DNA of 32,261 nt from Actinomycetota bacterium (GTDB lineage: Bacteria > Actinomycetota > Actinomycetes > Propionibacteriales > Propionibacteriaceae), in contig JAIUOR010000053.1 of assembly GCA_020161795.1 (NCBI GenBank), positions 1 to 32,261 on the forward strand. The letters are read 5' to 3'. Below are positions 23,766 through 32,187 of this stretch, one piece after another. The notes below the pieces were generated by a model. The model was not told the DNA's origin. It saw nothing but the letters and a program-made list of their open reading frames with translations, and did no database searches. Made by a program: the position numbers and the translations under genes. The first letter of the stretch is position 1. The number at the start of each line of letters is the position of its first letter.

Positions 23766-26700
23766 CTAAGGGCCCGTCGGCGGCGGGGCCAGAGAATGCT
23801 CTGGATGCGGTCGTGGGAAGGGCAGAGGACCGGGCGTTCTCGGCTGGATCGGGCGAACTGGACGCGACCGGCCGGCAGGGTGAGAGTTCCGCTGCTGCAG
23901 GTCAGAGAGCGCTTGTTCGGCAGCTCGTCTCGGATCGGTGTTCCAGCCCCGGACCAGGCCGACGAGGGCTGAGCGGAGGAAGGCTGAGGGTACGCCGGTG
24001 CGTTCAGCGACATGCTCGACGCCACGGCTCCATTCCTCCGGTGGCTGGGCTGCGACGACCCGGACGGCTTCGAGTGCTGCTTCCGGTGTGGGCAGGTTGG
24101 CGATCCGCTGGCTGATGAGCGAGTCGGCGAGGGGTGCGGCGTTGCTGATCGCGTCGATCAGTAGGTCGGTCGCCTTGTCGGTGAGGAAGTCGGCGGGGTC
24201 TCGCCCCTCGGGAAGCGCGGCGTTGCGTGGGTTCATGCCGGCGGCGGCAAGCAGCCAGAAGTCGCGTTCGGCTGCCAGGCGACCGGCATTGTCGGGGTCG
24301 GTGGCCACGACCGGCGGTAGCGGGTGGCGGCTGAGCTGGGCGACCTGTTGGGTGGTGAGGCTGGTGCCCAGCGCAGCTGTGCCGACGTGGCTGCCGTCGG
24401 ATGCCAAGGTGGTGGCGATCGCGTCGAAGACTCCTTCGACCAGGACGGGGGTGGTGTCGGGGGTGAGGTTGCCGGCGATGTAGAGCTGGTCACGTTTGCT
24501 GTACAGCGGCGTCTCGGGGGTGTTGAGGTACTTGGGTCCGTGTTGTTGGTCGTCGGCGTAGCGGGGGTTGCGGCGGGCGATGAACCCCAGGACGGTGCCG
24601 CTGGTGTCGGTAATGGGGAAGGTTGCACGGTCGCGGAACCGATCAACGAGCTGGCCGGACTTGGCTTGGAGAGCGACGCCGGCGGTGATCATCTCTTCGT
24701 CGGTGATGCCCCGGCGGCGTAGGTGGCTGACGAGCGCGATCCAGCTGTTGGGGGCGTAGCCCGGGCGGAATTGGCTGCCGGCGAGATCCCGTCCGAAGCG
24801 GTAGGCCACATAGTCCTGAGCCCAGGCCCCGCTGATGAAGCAGCGTTCGTAGTAGTCGGCCGTGAGCTGGTTGACGAGCACGAGACGGCTTCGAGGTGGG
24901 CTGGTGCGCCAGGCGTCGGCGCGATCGGCCATGTGTCGAATCTCGGCATCGGTGGGTTCTGGGGTACCGAGGCCGCGACGGATCACGGCCTCAATGGCGA
25001 GGGCCTGATCGGCATCGAGGTGATCCAGCCAGTGAGCTGGTTCCTCGGCGTCCGGCGAAGGTTCGATCCCCGCGTTGTCAGGTTGTCTGTGGCTGGCGTC
25101 GACGTAGTGAGGGCTGCTGGGCGTGTAGTCATCCCACAGATCGGCGGGCGGCGCGTCCTGAGGTTCGGGTTCAGGATCGATGTGGGGGATCGGGTGGAGG
25201 CGGAGGGACAGGCGCCAGGTCCAGGCTTGGCAGGTGTCGAGGTGGCCGGTGGGGTCCGCCTGGCGGGCGTCGGCGATCAAGTCGTTCAGGTTCCAGCCGC
25301 GTTGGAGTGCTTGCTCGATCGTGGTCACCAGCGCGGGCCACCAGGGGCTCGACTCCATCTTCCGCGCGGCGTCCTCGCCTACCGCGTGGGTGAACGTGCC
25401 TGCCCAGGCGGCGATCAGGTGGTGGCTGGCATCCGTACCTTCAGCGACGGCTGGGGTGAGGTGGCGGGCCATGCGCCACCACAGAGCACCGGCGGCGTGG
25501 TCGTCGGGCAGGGGTCCGAGCCCGGCGGATTCGCGAAGGAGCTGGCGTGCGTTGATGCCGCTGCTGGAAAGCTGGGAGAGCCGTTGGGCGAGGCGCGGTG
25601 CGAAGTCGTCGGTAAGCACCGCAGACGAGATCCCGGCCAGAACCTCACCCCATTCTGCGAGCGCGGCGGACTGGCTCGCGGCGAGCTGGTGATCCAGCCT
25701 GCGCTGCCACTGGCTGGCGGCCGAGCTGGTCTGGTGCTCGCCGGTAGGCCGTAGATCGGAGGTGGGGACGCCGCTCGCCGCCCGCCATACCTCGACCTCG
25801 CCGACCAACCGACTGGACGGCGCGGTGGCCAGGTTGGTCGCCCAGTCCGGCAGCGGTGCGGCAGGACCGTGATCGCGGACTTGTCCGGCGAGGTCGCGGA
25901 CCAGTTGGGCGCGAGCTTGAAGGTAGGGCCCCCACATGCTGTGTGCGGCGAGTTGGTCGGGGAGTTCGGGCAGCCATGGGAGTGGCCCGGTGCGGTGGAG
26001 GTTCCGGTCCAGGTTGACTCGCCAGGCGAGCACTGCGGCGGGCTCCTGAGCGGTTTCGAGTGGTTCTTCGGTGGCGTGGGTGAGCGCGAGGATCGGATCG
26101 TCTCCATCGGCCTCGACGATGAGGAGCTCGGCGCGCAGGGCTGGCCAGGCGTCGGCGCGGGTGATGCCGGGCAGGGCGGCTTCGACCCGTCTCTCGAGGC
26201 CGCGGACGCCGACATCCCCGGCGAGGTGTTCGGCAGCGAATCCGACAGCGTCGGTGTACCGCCGCGCGGCGTGGTGAAGGAGCGTCGCGGGCTGGCCAGC
26301 GTCCCGCAGCTGCGTGGTCGCCGATACCGGGGACTCGTCGCGGGCCAGGATGCGTTCAAGGATGTCGGTCGGTGTGACCGGCTGGATCACGTCGGGGTGA
26401 ATCAGAGTGTGCGGGTCGCCGTCACCGACGACCGCTACGTAGACGTGGTTGGCCAGCCGGCCACGGGTGAGCATCGTGTAGGACTGCTGCCGGGTCTCCG
26501 CGCCGGTCAACAGCCCATGCATGGTATCGGCGGTGATTCCCTGGGCGGTATGGACAGTGCTGGCGTAACCCAGTTCGACCTGTTTCCGGACGTATTTCGC
26601 GGGTAGGGTGACGAGTCGGCCGGTCTGCATGTGCCGGGCGCGAATCCTGCCCCAGTGGGTCGTCACAACCTGCCAGCGGTCGCCGTTCTTCACCCAGTCG

Positions 26701-29243
26701 CCGGCCGCGGTGGGGAGCTTTCGATCGTTCTGACGGGTAATGATGGTGTCTCCGGCGCTGGCCTGCAGACCGTCGGCCAGGGTGACTTCGCGGCGGGTCC
26801 GCGAACCTGCGAGTCGCTGGTTGCGGGCGCGTTGGTTGAGGGCGGCGACCTGTTCCCGGGTTGGGGCGAGCATGATCGAGTCCAGACCCTGGGCTCGGTC
26901 TGCCGACCACGCGGCGAACAGGTCATCTGCCATCTCGTCCTGGTCGCCGATATGGATCCTGCCTGCATCGAGGTAGAAGCCCAACGCCTCGGTGTGGCCT
27001 TGGCGCAGCGCCAACGAGGCTGATCCTTCGGCGGGATCGGCGAATCGGACCAACTCGCGCAGTTGGAGAGCGCCGTGGGTGGCCTGGATGTCGCGCAGCA
27101 CGCCGCCGGCGCCGATCGCGGCGAGTTGGCAGTCGTCCCCGATCAAGCGGACGCTGCCGCCGCGATTCAGCACATACCGCACCACAGCCTCCAAAGAGAT
27201 CGTGTCGGCCATTCCGGCCTCGTCGATCACCACCAGGGTCTTCGGCCCGATTGCGGTGACCCAGGTGGGTGTGAACCCGGTTTGGAGGGACCAGACGAGC
27301 TTGGCCATGGTGTCGCTGTGGCCTTGGAGTTGGTCGCCCAGAGCTGCCGCTGCGGCGGCGGATGGTGCGAGTCCGATCACGGTGCCGCCTGAGCTGGTCC
27401 AAGCCTGGGAGAGGGCGGCCATGGCGGTGGTCTTGCCCGATCCGGCCGGCGCGATCGCGAGTTGGAGGCGTGCTCCGGAGGATGCCATCTCGCGGATCAG
27501 CAGCACCTGACTGGGTGTGAGTGGCCGGCTGTAGGCGTCGGCGTTGAGCAGTGCGAGGTCGATCGCGGTCGGGTTGGCGACCATGCCGCCGCGCCGGCCG
27601 GCAGCCGCGACCAGGCGTTGTTCGGCCGTCAGGATCGCTCGCGAGGTGTACAGCTGTGACCCAGCAACCGTGTAAACGCTGTCGCCGGAAACCCGCCGGA
27701 GCGGCGCAGGCTCGGCGATGGAGTCGGGACGACAGACCCTGACCGAACGCCGGATTGCGGCGGCAACGAGCCGTTCGACCCACCCTTCGCTGTGGCTGCG
27801 GGGTACCTCGGCGGCTCGGATGTGACGCTGGGCTTCGGCCCGCAGGTGCCAGTCCTGCCAGGTTGACCGGCTCTGCTCCATCCTGGAGACCATCGCCGCA
27901 GTGGTGGTGTCGAACCAGTCCTGGTCGGTCACCGTCTTCTTCCAAGCGTTGGGGTGCAGCGCGCGCCGGACCATGCGCCGGATGCCCGCCGCACTGCCCA
28001 ACACCTCCAGTGCCTGGAGGTACCAGGCTTGTCGTTGCTCAGCCAACGATCGCGGCTCGTGTTTGCCTTCGCGGGTCTCCAGGGTGGCTTGCTGGGAGAG
28101 CACGATCATCTCCACCGGGGTCGGTGGCCGGCCGTGGTCGCGACGAAACTGGGCCGCCAACTCCCGCCGTCGCACACTGATCGACCGGCGTCGCTGAGAC
28201 CATCGTTCGGTCAGCTTTGGGTCAACGCCAACGACCTCACGGATCGGCCGTTTCCGGCGGTCGGGATTGGGCCGCTCGGCGAACCGCAACCCCAAGCTGG
28301 CATGGAGATGCTGCTCCAGCGCCGTGTTGTACACCTCCGATGCCGTCACCGCCGCCTTGTGGAGCACCCGTCCGTCGATCGCAAGCCATCGACCGTCCGC
28401 TAAGGTTTGAACCTTGTTGGCGATCGCCACATGGGTGTGTAGGTCGGGGTCGCCGGCCCGGGAGTCACGGTGGGTCCACGCGGTCGCCACCAGACCCCGA
28501 ACGTCGACCTGCCGGATGCCATTCGTCCCGGTTCGAGTGAACAAGGCGCAGCGTTCGATGAACCCCAGCGCGTCCGAGATCGCGGCGTTGTGCGCCCTCT
28601 CGATCGTGGCGGCCACGGCCGGGTCGGCCACCGCCCACAGTGCCGAGACGCTCTTGACCGGACTGAACGCCAAATCGAACCCGGCCACCGCGGTGGTCTG
28701 TTGGCGCGACAGGCGAGCGACGTGGCCGGCGAGTTCCCGCTCATCCAGCGGCGGACGTCCGTACTCCTCAACGAACCTCTCGGTCGCTACCACCGTCCGC
28801 ACGCGAGCGCGATCCTCCGCCGACACCGCGGCCGCGCGAGGGAGTCCTCGCTCGGTGTTCAACACCTCCAGGCGTCGCGCGACTTCGACTCGGTAGGCGC
28901 TGACGTCGTTGGCGTACACCCGGAACGGACGTCCCAACCGGGTCGCCTCCAGCAGTTCAGCCGCGGCCGCACCAGTACCGGACAGCGCCGCGGCACGCTG
29001 CTGTGCCAGAGGGTGCAACCCAGCGCCGAAGAGGTTCTGCATGTGCTCCGTCGTCACGCGATCACCGACCGATAGACCCTCGATCCCGCCCATCCCGGAG
29101 CCGAGCCATACCCCTGGTGTCTCGCCCTTCTCGGCGTAGTACGACGCCAGTCCGGTATGCCCCCTCTCGGTGCTGTCCATGGCCGCAACCTGCCGGGTCA
29201 GGTAGTCATAGCCCGACCCCGCGGTGACCTTGTGAAGGCTCAT
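23766..29243 (-). CDS. MobF relaxase-helicase-primase fusion (TraA/TrwC type)
   Basis: The product has 1825 residues. The N-terminal MobF relaxase starts MSLHKVTAGSGYDYL, carries candidate catalytic tyrosines Y35/Y36 (ASYYAEKG) and a metal-binding His triad H258, H269 and H271 (WTHRDSRAG ... DPDLHTH). A RecD2-like superfamily 1 helicase follows: Walker A around K604 (APAGSGKTT), Walker B VVIDEAGMA, and a late motif YASTVHTAQG. The C-terminus is a DnaG-like primase/Toprim core with FRDRATFPI, PKYLNTPETPLYSK, E1603 in LVEGVFDA and D1649-x-D1651. Expected roles are nicking oriT, staying covalently bound, unwinding the strand and priming the copy. ATG 29243 is preferred over GTG 29249 because GGAGG lies 7 nt before the ATG and only 1 nt before the GTG. 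The zinc-binding domain of DnaG is not evident. Confidence 0.93.
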   Translation of the reverse strand: MSLHKVTAGSGYDYLTRQVAAMDSTERGHTGLASYYAEKGETPGVWLGSGMGGIEGLSVGDRVTTEHMQNLFGAGLHPLAQQRAAALSGTGAAAAELLEATRLGRPFRVYANDVSAYRVEVARRLEVLNTERGLPRAAAVSAEDRARVRTVVATERFVEEYGRPPLDERELAGHVARLSRQQTTAVAGFDLAFSPVKSVSALWAVADPAVAATIERAHNAAISDALGFIERCALFTRTGTNGIRQVDVRGLVATAWTHRDSRAGDPDLHTHVAIANKVQTLADGRWLAIDGRVLHKAAVTASEVYNTALEQHLHASLGLRFAERPNPDRRKRPIREVVGVDPKLTERWSQRRRSISVRRRELAAQFRRDHGRPPTPVEMIVLSQQATLETREGKHEPRSLAEQRQAWYLQALEVLGSAAGIRRMVRRALHPNAWKKTVTDQDWFDTTTAAMVSRMEQSRSTWQDWHLRAEAQRHIRAAEVPRSHSEGWVERLVAAAIRRSVRVCRPDSIAEPAPLRRVSGDSVYTVAGSQLYTSRAILTAEQRLVAAAGRRGGMVANPTAIDLALLNADAYSRPLTPSQVLLIREMASSGARLQLAIAPAGSGKTTAMAALSQAWTSSGGTVIGLAPSAAAAAALGDQLQGHSDTMAKLVWSLQTGFTPTWVTAIGPKTLVVIDEAGMADTISLEAVVRYVLNRGGSVRLIGDDCQLAAIGAGGVLRDIQATHGALQLRELVRFADPAEGSASLALRQGHTEALGFYLDAGRIHIGDQDEMADDLFAAWSADRAQGLDSIMLAPTREQVAALNQRARNQRLAGSRTRREVTLADGLQASAGDTIITRQNDRKLPTAAGDWVKNGDRWQVVTTHWGRIRARHMQTGRLVTLPAKYVRKQVELGYASTVHTAQGITADTMHGLLTGAETRQQSYTMLTRGRLANHVYVAVVGDGDPHTLIHPDVIQPVTPTDILERILARDESPVSATTQLRDAGQPATLLHHAARRYTDAVGFAAEHLAGDVGVRGLERRVEAALPGITRADAWPALRAELLIVEADGDDPILALTHATEEPLETAQEPAAVLAWRVNLDRNLHRTGPLPWLPELPDQLAAHSMWGPYLQARAQLVRDLAGQVRDHGPAAPLPDWATNLATAPSSRLVGEVEVWRAASGVPTSDLRPTGEHQTSSAASQWQRRLDHQLAASQSAALAEWGEVLAGISSAVLTDDFAPRLAQRLSQLSSSGINARQLLRESAGLGPLPDDHAAGALWWRMARHLTPAVAEGTDASHHLIAAWAGTFTHAVGEDAARKMESSPWWPALVTTIEQALQRGWNLNDLIADARQADPTGHLDTCQAWTWRLSLRLHPIPHIDPEPEPQDAPPADLWDDYTPSSPHYVDASHRQPDNAGIEPSPDAEEPAHWLDHLDADQALAIEAVIRRGLGTPEPTDAEIRHMADRADAWRTSPPRSRLVLVNQLTADYYERCFISGAWAQDYVAYRFGRDLAGSQFRPGYAPNSWIALVSHLRRRGITDEEMITAGVALQAKSGQLVDRFRDRATFPITDTSGTVLGFIARRNPRYADDQQHGPKYLNTPETPLYSKRDQLYIAGNLTPDTTPVLVEGVFDAIATTLASDGSHVGTAALGTSLTTQQVAQLSRHPLPPVVATDPDNAGRLAAERDFWLLAAAGMNPRNAALPEGRDPADFLTDKATDLLIDAISNAAPLADSLISQRIANLPTPEAALEAVRVVAAQPPEEWSRGVEHVAERTGVPSAFLRSALVGLVRGWNTDPRRAAEQALSDLQQRNSHPAGRSRPVRPIQPRTPGPLPFPRPHPEHSLAPPPTGP

Positions 29244-29244
29244 C

Positions 29245-29279
29245 GTCACGCCTCCCTAAGCGGAGCAGCCCGGCGTGAC
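29245..29279 (-). promoter_or_regulatory. mRNA hairpin covering the relaxase ribosome site
   Basis: GTCACGCC (29245-29252) and GGCGTGAC (29272-29279) are perfect 8-bp inverted repeats with a 19-nt spacer. In the leftward mRNA one arm contains the last bases of the Shine-Dalgarno GGAGG and the bases up to the ATG, so the folded form would hide the relaxase start. The loop also holds CTCC, which can pair with the GGAG of the same site. It could act in translational control, or as a DNA operator for autoregulation. Confidence 0.5.
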
Positions 29280-29341
29280 TCGGACGCCGGCCGACCACAA
29301 TGCAAGAGGTGTGTGGGACTTGTGGATTGGTGGGGTCGGTG

Positions 29342-29351
29342 GAGGGGACAT
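29342..29351 (+). repeat. GAGGGGACAT motif, distal copy
   Basis: This is identical over 10 bp to 8171-8180. With the following CG it matches 11 of 12 bases of the minus-strand copy at 8144-8133. It is located between the divergent relaxase and DUF4192 genes, 21 kb from the cluster at 8091-8180. Confidence 0.5.
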
Positions 29352-29464
29352 CGGTTGGAAGGGGTCTGCGGGTCGGCTAGCGAGAGTCAGGGCTGGTGTG
29401 GTTGTCCGAGCAGACAGGTCGTCGACGGCTTAAGGGAGACGAGACGAGGACGACAGGGGCCGAG

Positions 29465-30550
29465 ATGAGCGACGAGCAGGAGCCAGTTCGGATCAGGAGC
29501 AATGCCGAGCTGTGCCAGATGATCACCGAAATCGAGGGGCAGGCCCCTGATGAGAGCCTGGTCGTTATGCTGATCCGCCAGGGCCGCCTCAGGCTGTTCG
29601 CCCGCAGAGACCTGGCGGGCTGCCAAGCCCCTGGAGCAGTCGAGGAGGCTCTGGACACCTTCCTGGAACGAGTGTCTGAAGCCGACGTTCGGTTCGTGGT
29701 TTACACCAAGGACCACCTCGCGGGCTGGGACATGCTCGGTCGCTGCGCCAGCCACTTGCCGCACGGCACCCGGTCCGGTGCCCTCCTCGTGGATGGCGGC
29801 ACCTGGCACGAGGCGGATGGGCGCCACGGAAGCGTAGACCCGAACCAGTCGCGCAGCATCTCTTCAGAGAACGGTGGGCTGCGAGGTCTGGCGGGTGCCG
29901 ATCCTGTTGACGGTTTGGACACTGCGTTTGAGACCCCTGAACTGGCCGCTCGGCTTCTCCCCGTACTGGATGGATTGCCGGAGGCCGATGATGAGGCGGC
30001 GATCAGCGCCCGCATGGGCGGACTGATACGCCGCAACCTGCCCGTCGTGACACCAGGCCCGCAGGAGAGCGGGGTGGCCGCCGAAGACGCCTTCACCATG
30101 GCGATGCTCACCCATCATCAGATTGGTCGTCATGTTGCGCTGCTAGCGATCACACCAAGTAACGCTGGCCAGCACCTACAGATGTGGCGAGCTGTCGTCG
30201 CAGAGATACCGGCCGTTGTCTCCGAGATGCCGCTGTTCATCGCCGGAGTAGCCGCCTGGGTCAGTGGCGACCGCGGTACCGCCTCGTCTGCGCTGGCTCG
30301 CTCGATTGCTGCGGCGGCCAAAGGGGGCCCACGGCCGTCGTTGCTGCTGGCTGAGCTGGTCGATAGAAACGTCCCCCAGGCGGAGTGGGGGCCTCTGCGT
30401 GCTCGCGTGCTGAGCCGGGCGGATCCTGCGGTTCAGGCCGCAGTAGCGACCCTGTCTACCCGACCAACCTGGGAGACGGTCAACCAACATTTGCTGCGCC
30501 CCCGCCCTGATCCTCCTCAGAGACCGCCGGCGCCCCGTATCCCGCGCTGA
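29465..30550 (+). CDS. DUF4192 family protein (copy 2)
   Basis: The product has 361 residues. The N-terminal block IEGQAPDESLVVMLIRQGRL, then RLFARRDLAG, is DUF4192-like. Parallel segments to the copy at 18355 include FVVYTKDHLAGWDMLGRC, ALLVDGGTW, QHLQMWRAVVAEIPAVV and the C-terminal DPAVQAAVATLSTRPTWETV. Overall identity looks low, so these are old paralogues or separately acquired relatives. I chose ATG 29465; the frame extends upstream but that part is unlike the family and lies in the control region. It is divergent from the relaxase and first in a short rightward group with the methyltransferase. Function unknown. Confidence 0.8.
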   Translation: MSDEQEPVRIRSNAELCQMITEIEGQAPDESLVVMLIRQGRLRLFARRDLAGCQAPGAVEEALDTFLERVSEADVRFVVYTKDHLAGWDMLGRCASHLPHGTRSGALLVDGGTWHEADGRHGSVDPNQSRSISSENGGLRGLAGADPVDGLDTAFETPELAARLLPVLDGLPEADDEAAISARMGGLIRRNLPVVTPGPQESGVAAEDAFTMAMLTHHQIGRHVALLAITPSNAGQHLQMWRAVVAEIPAVVSEMPLFIAGVAAWVSGDRGTASSALARSIAAAAKGGPRPSLLLAELVDRNVPQAEWGPLRARVLSRADPAVQAAVATLSTRPTWETVNQHLLRPRPDPPQRPPAPRIPR

Positions 30551-30561
30551 CCCCACCCTGA

Positions 30562-30595
30562 CCTCCGGTCACTTCCTCCCGACCTGGTCCGGAGG
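30562..30595. terminator. Possible weak terminator hairpin
   Basis: CCTCCGG (30562-30568) and CCGGAGG (30589-30595) are perfect inverted repeats with a 20-nt spacer, starting 12 bp after the DUF4192 stop. The stem is short and there is no T-tract. Confidence 0.3.
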
Positions 30596-30675
30596 GCCGA
30601 ACCCCTTGGTGTCCGAACCAGGCGTGTTCAGCGGCTTAGGAAGCAAGAACACAGTTGACCGGCGAGGGAGCGGCG

Positions 30676-30990
30676 ATGAGTGGGAGGCAGGTGGCGCGGC
30701 AGCAAGCCCGGCGACGGGTCGCAGAGACGCTGGCTATCAAGCAGCGCGAGCGCGATGCACGCGACAGGCACTGTGCTGAACTGGCTGTGCTCGTGGTGGC
30801 AGCCTTGGCGGAGCGGGATGCGACCGTGGAGATGGCGGAGCGAACTGCCGCGGCCGCGGTTGGGCAGCTGCTCGAGGCCGGTCTCACGGCGGTGGAGGTC
30901 TCCGACTGGTGCGGCGGGATCGGCGTCCGGGAGGTCAACCGGCTGTCAAGGCTTGCCACCCTGTGCGGTCAGGAGACTTCTTCGTCGTGA
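30676..30990 (+). CDS. Small helical protein of unknown function (104 aa)
   Basis: The product has 104 residues, predicted fully helical with a charged, coiled-coil-like first half (RQQARRRVAETLAIKQRERD). The second half (LEAGLTAVEVSDWCGGIGVR, then EVNRLSRLA) could be a small helix-turn-helix. ATG 30676 has GAGGGAG 6 nt upstream and is preferred over an upstream TTG at 30655. The 3' end overlaps the methyltransferase by GTGA, so the pair is probably cotranslated. Similar small proteins are common in actinobacterial plasmids; I know no function. It might assist the methyltransferase or act as a regulator. Confidence 0.65.
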   Translation: MSGRQVARQQARRRVAETLAIKQRERDARDRHCAELAVLVVAALAERDATVEMAERTAAAAVGQLLEAGLTAVEVSDWCGGIGVREVNRLSRLATLCGQETSSS

Positions 30991-31799
30991 TCCGGCCGTA
31001 CTACAGCGACGAGTTGGTCAGCCTCTATCACGGCGACTGGCGGACATTGCTACCCGCCGGTTTTCGGGCAGACCTGATCGTGACCGACCCGCCCTATGGT
31101 GAGACCAGCCTCGACTGGGACCAATGGCCCACCGGGTGGCCGGCTATTGCTGCCAAGCACTCTGACGCCATGTGGTGCTGGGGATCCATGCGGGCGTTCG
31201 TCGCGCACTCTGCAGAGTTCTCGGACTGGACGTTCTCGCAGGATCTGGTCTGGCAGAAGCACAACGGGTCGGGCTTCCATCGTGACAGGTTCAAGCGGAT
31301 CCACGAGCACGTTGTTCTCTGGTACCGCGGCCGGTGGGCGGACCGGTGGCACGAGGTGCCGACCACCGCCGATGCAACTCGGCGAACCGTGCGGCGCAAG
31401 GCTCGCCCGCCGCACACTGGCCATATCGGGGCACATGCCTACACCAGCTTTGATGGTGGACCGCGCCTCGTCCGATCGGTCATTGTGGCGCCGTCTCTTC
31501 ATGGCACCGCCATTAACGAGGCAGAGAAGCCAGTCAGCATCAACGAACTCTTGATCAGCTATGCGTGTCCACCGGGCGGTCTCGTCGCCGATCTGTTTGC
31601 CGGGTCCTGCGCAACGTTGGTGGCCGCCCGGTTGGCTGGCCGCCGGGCGATCGGGTTCGAACGGCGGGAGCAGCAATGCGAACGTGCTGCGTTGCGTCTA
31701 GCGCAACTCCCTCTCGATCTTCCGATCGGTTCGATAGCAGCGCCGGCAGGCATAGCGGATCACCTCGCGCCTGGTCATCGAGTCCAGACTGGCCTTTGA
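30987..31799 (+). CDS. DNA methyltransferase, DPPY class (N6-adenine or N4-cytosine)
   Basis: The product has 270 residues. Catalytic motif IV D34-PPY-37 comes first and the S-adenosylmethionine-binding motif I (D202-LFAGSCATLVAA) comes late, which is the beta-group order. HEHVVLWYRGRW and AEKPVSINELLISYACPPGG are further family-like blocks. In motif I the usual FAGSGTT reads FAGSCAT, a Gly-to-Cys change of uncertain effect. GTG 30987 overlaps the previous stop and has AGGAGAC upstream. No cognate restriction enzyme lies beside it, so it is an orphan enzyme that may protect the element on entry to a new host or mark its DNA. Confidence 0.85.
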   Translation: MIRPYYSDELVSLYHGDWRTLLPAGFRADLIVTDPPYGETSLDWDQWPTGWPAIAAKHSDAMWCWGSMRAFVAHSAEFSDWTFSQDLVWQKHNGSGFHRDRFKRIHEHVVLWYRGRWADRWHEVPTTADATRRTVRRKARPPHTGHIGAHAYTSFDGGPRLVRSVIVAPSLHGTAINEAEKPVSINELLISYACPPGGLVADLFAGSCATLVAARLAGRRAIGFERREQQCERAALRLAQLPLDLPIGSIAAPAGIADHLAPGHRVQTGL

Positions 31800-31800
31800 C

Positions 31801-32187
31801 ATGCCTGCGCGCTCGGTGTTGTGGTTGAAGGAGTCTGAGCGGGAGTTGCTGGGCTTCGGGCTGCGTAGGTACGCCCGCGCCAGGCAGCAGCTCGGCGCGG
31901 GAATCGTGGTTCAGTTGGACCTCACACTGGACCGGCACCGGCTGGCGGCAGTAAGCCCGCAGATCGCCGAGGAACACACACGCGTCGCTCGCTCCTGCAA
32001 GGAACTGGCTCGTGCGGTAGAAGCCAGCCAGTCCCTGAAGGTCGATTTTCGAGATGTGACCTTGATCGGCCTAGCACTGCACCAAGACGAACCTGAGGCT
32101 CTCCGGGGTCTCAGGCCGGTTGAGGTTCACCCCGAACCGTGGAGGGTTCCTTATGCCGCTTCTCGGTTGAGGGCGGTGGTCTCGTAG
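31801..32187 (+). pseudogene. Unknown gene truncated at its 3' end by the right IS
   Basis: ATG 31801 starts one base after the methyltransferase stop. About 107 native residues follow (helical, for example VLWLKESERELLGFGLRRYA, then LTLDRHRLAAVSPQIAEEHT). At 32121 the frame runs into the IS terminus and acquires a foreign tail of about 21 residues (EVHPEPWRVPYAASRLRAVV then S). I recognise no family, and how much is missing is unknown. It was probably cotranscribed with the methyltransferase. Confidence 0.5.

Larger units (their letters stand above)
29244..29464. promoter_or_regulatory. Divergent control region and candidate oriT
   Basis: This 221-bp spacer separates the leftward relaxase gene from the rightward second DUF4192 gene. 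It contains the hairpin at 29245-29279, a strongly strand-biased G/T-rich stretch (about 29310-29365) and GAGGGGACAT at 29342-29351. Origins of transfer often lie next to the relaxase gene and contain such features. I cannot identify a nic site, because MobF nic sequences are not conserved enough to read by eye. Confidence 0.4.

Noticed and set aside
24723-25754. Long rightward frame (343 codons) opposite the relaxase gene
   Set aside because: It lies entirely inside the well-supported relaxase-helicase-primase gene and has Gly/Arg/Val-rich shadow composition, with no domain or ribosome site.
29244-29249. GTG at 29249 as relaxase start
   Set aside because: The GGAGG site would be only 1 nt away. 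ATG 29243 has a 7-nt spacing and gives the usual MobF start MSLHKVTAG.
5024-31799. Nuclease at 5024 and methyltransferase at 30987 as one restriction-modification system
   Set aside because: They are 24 kb apart in different modules, and nothing in the sequence links them. Not excluded, but unsupported.
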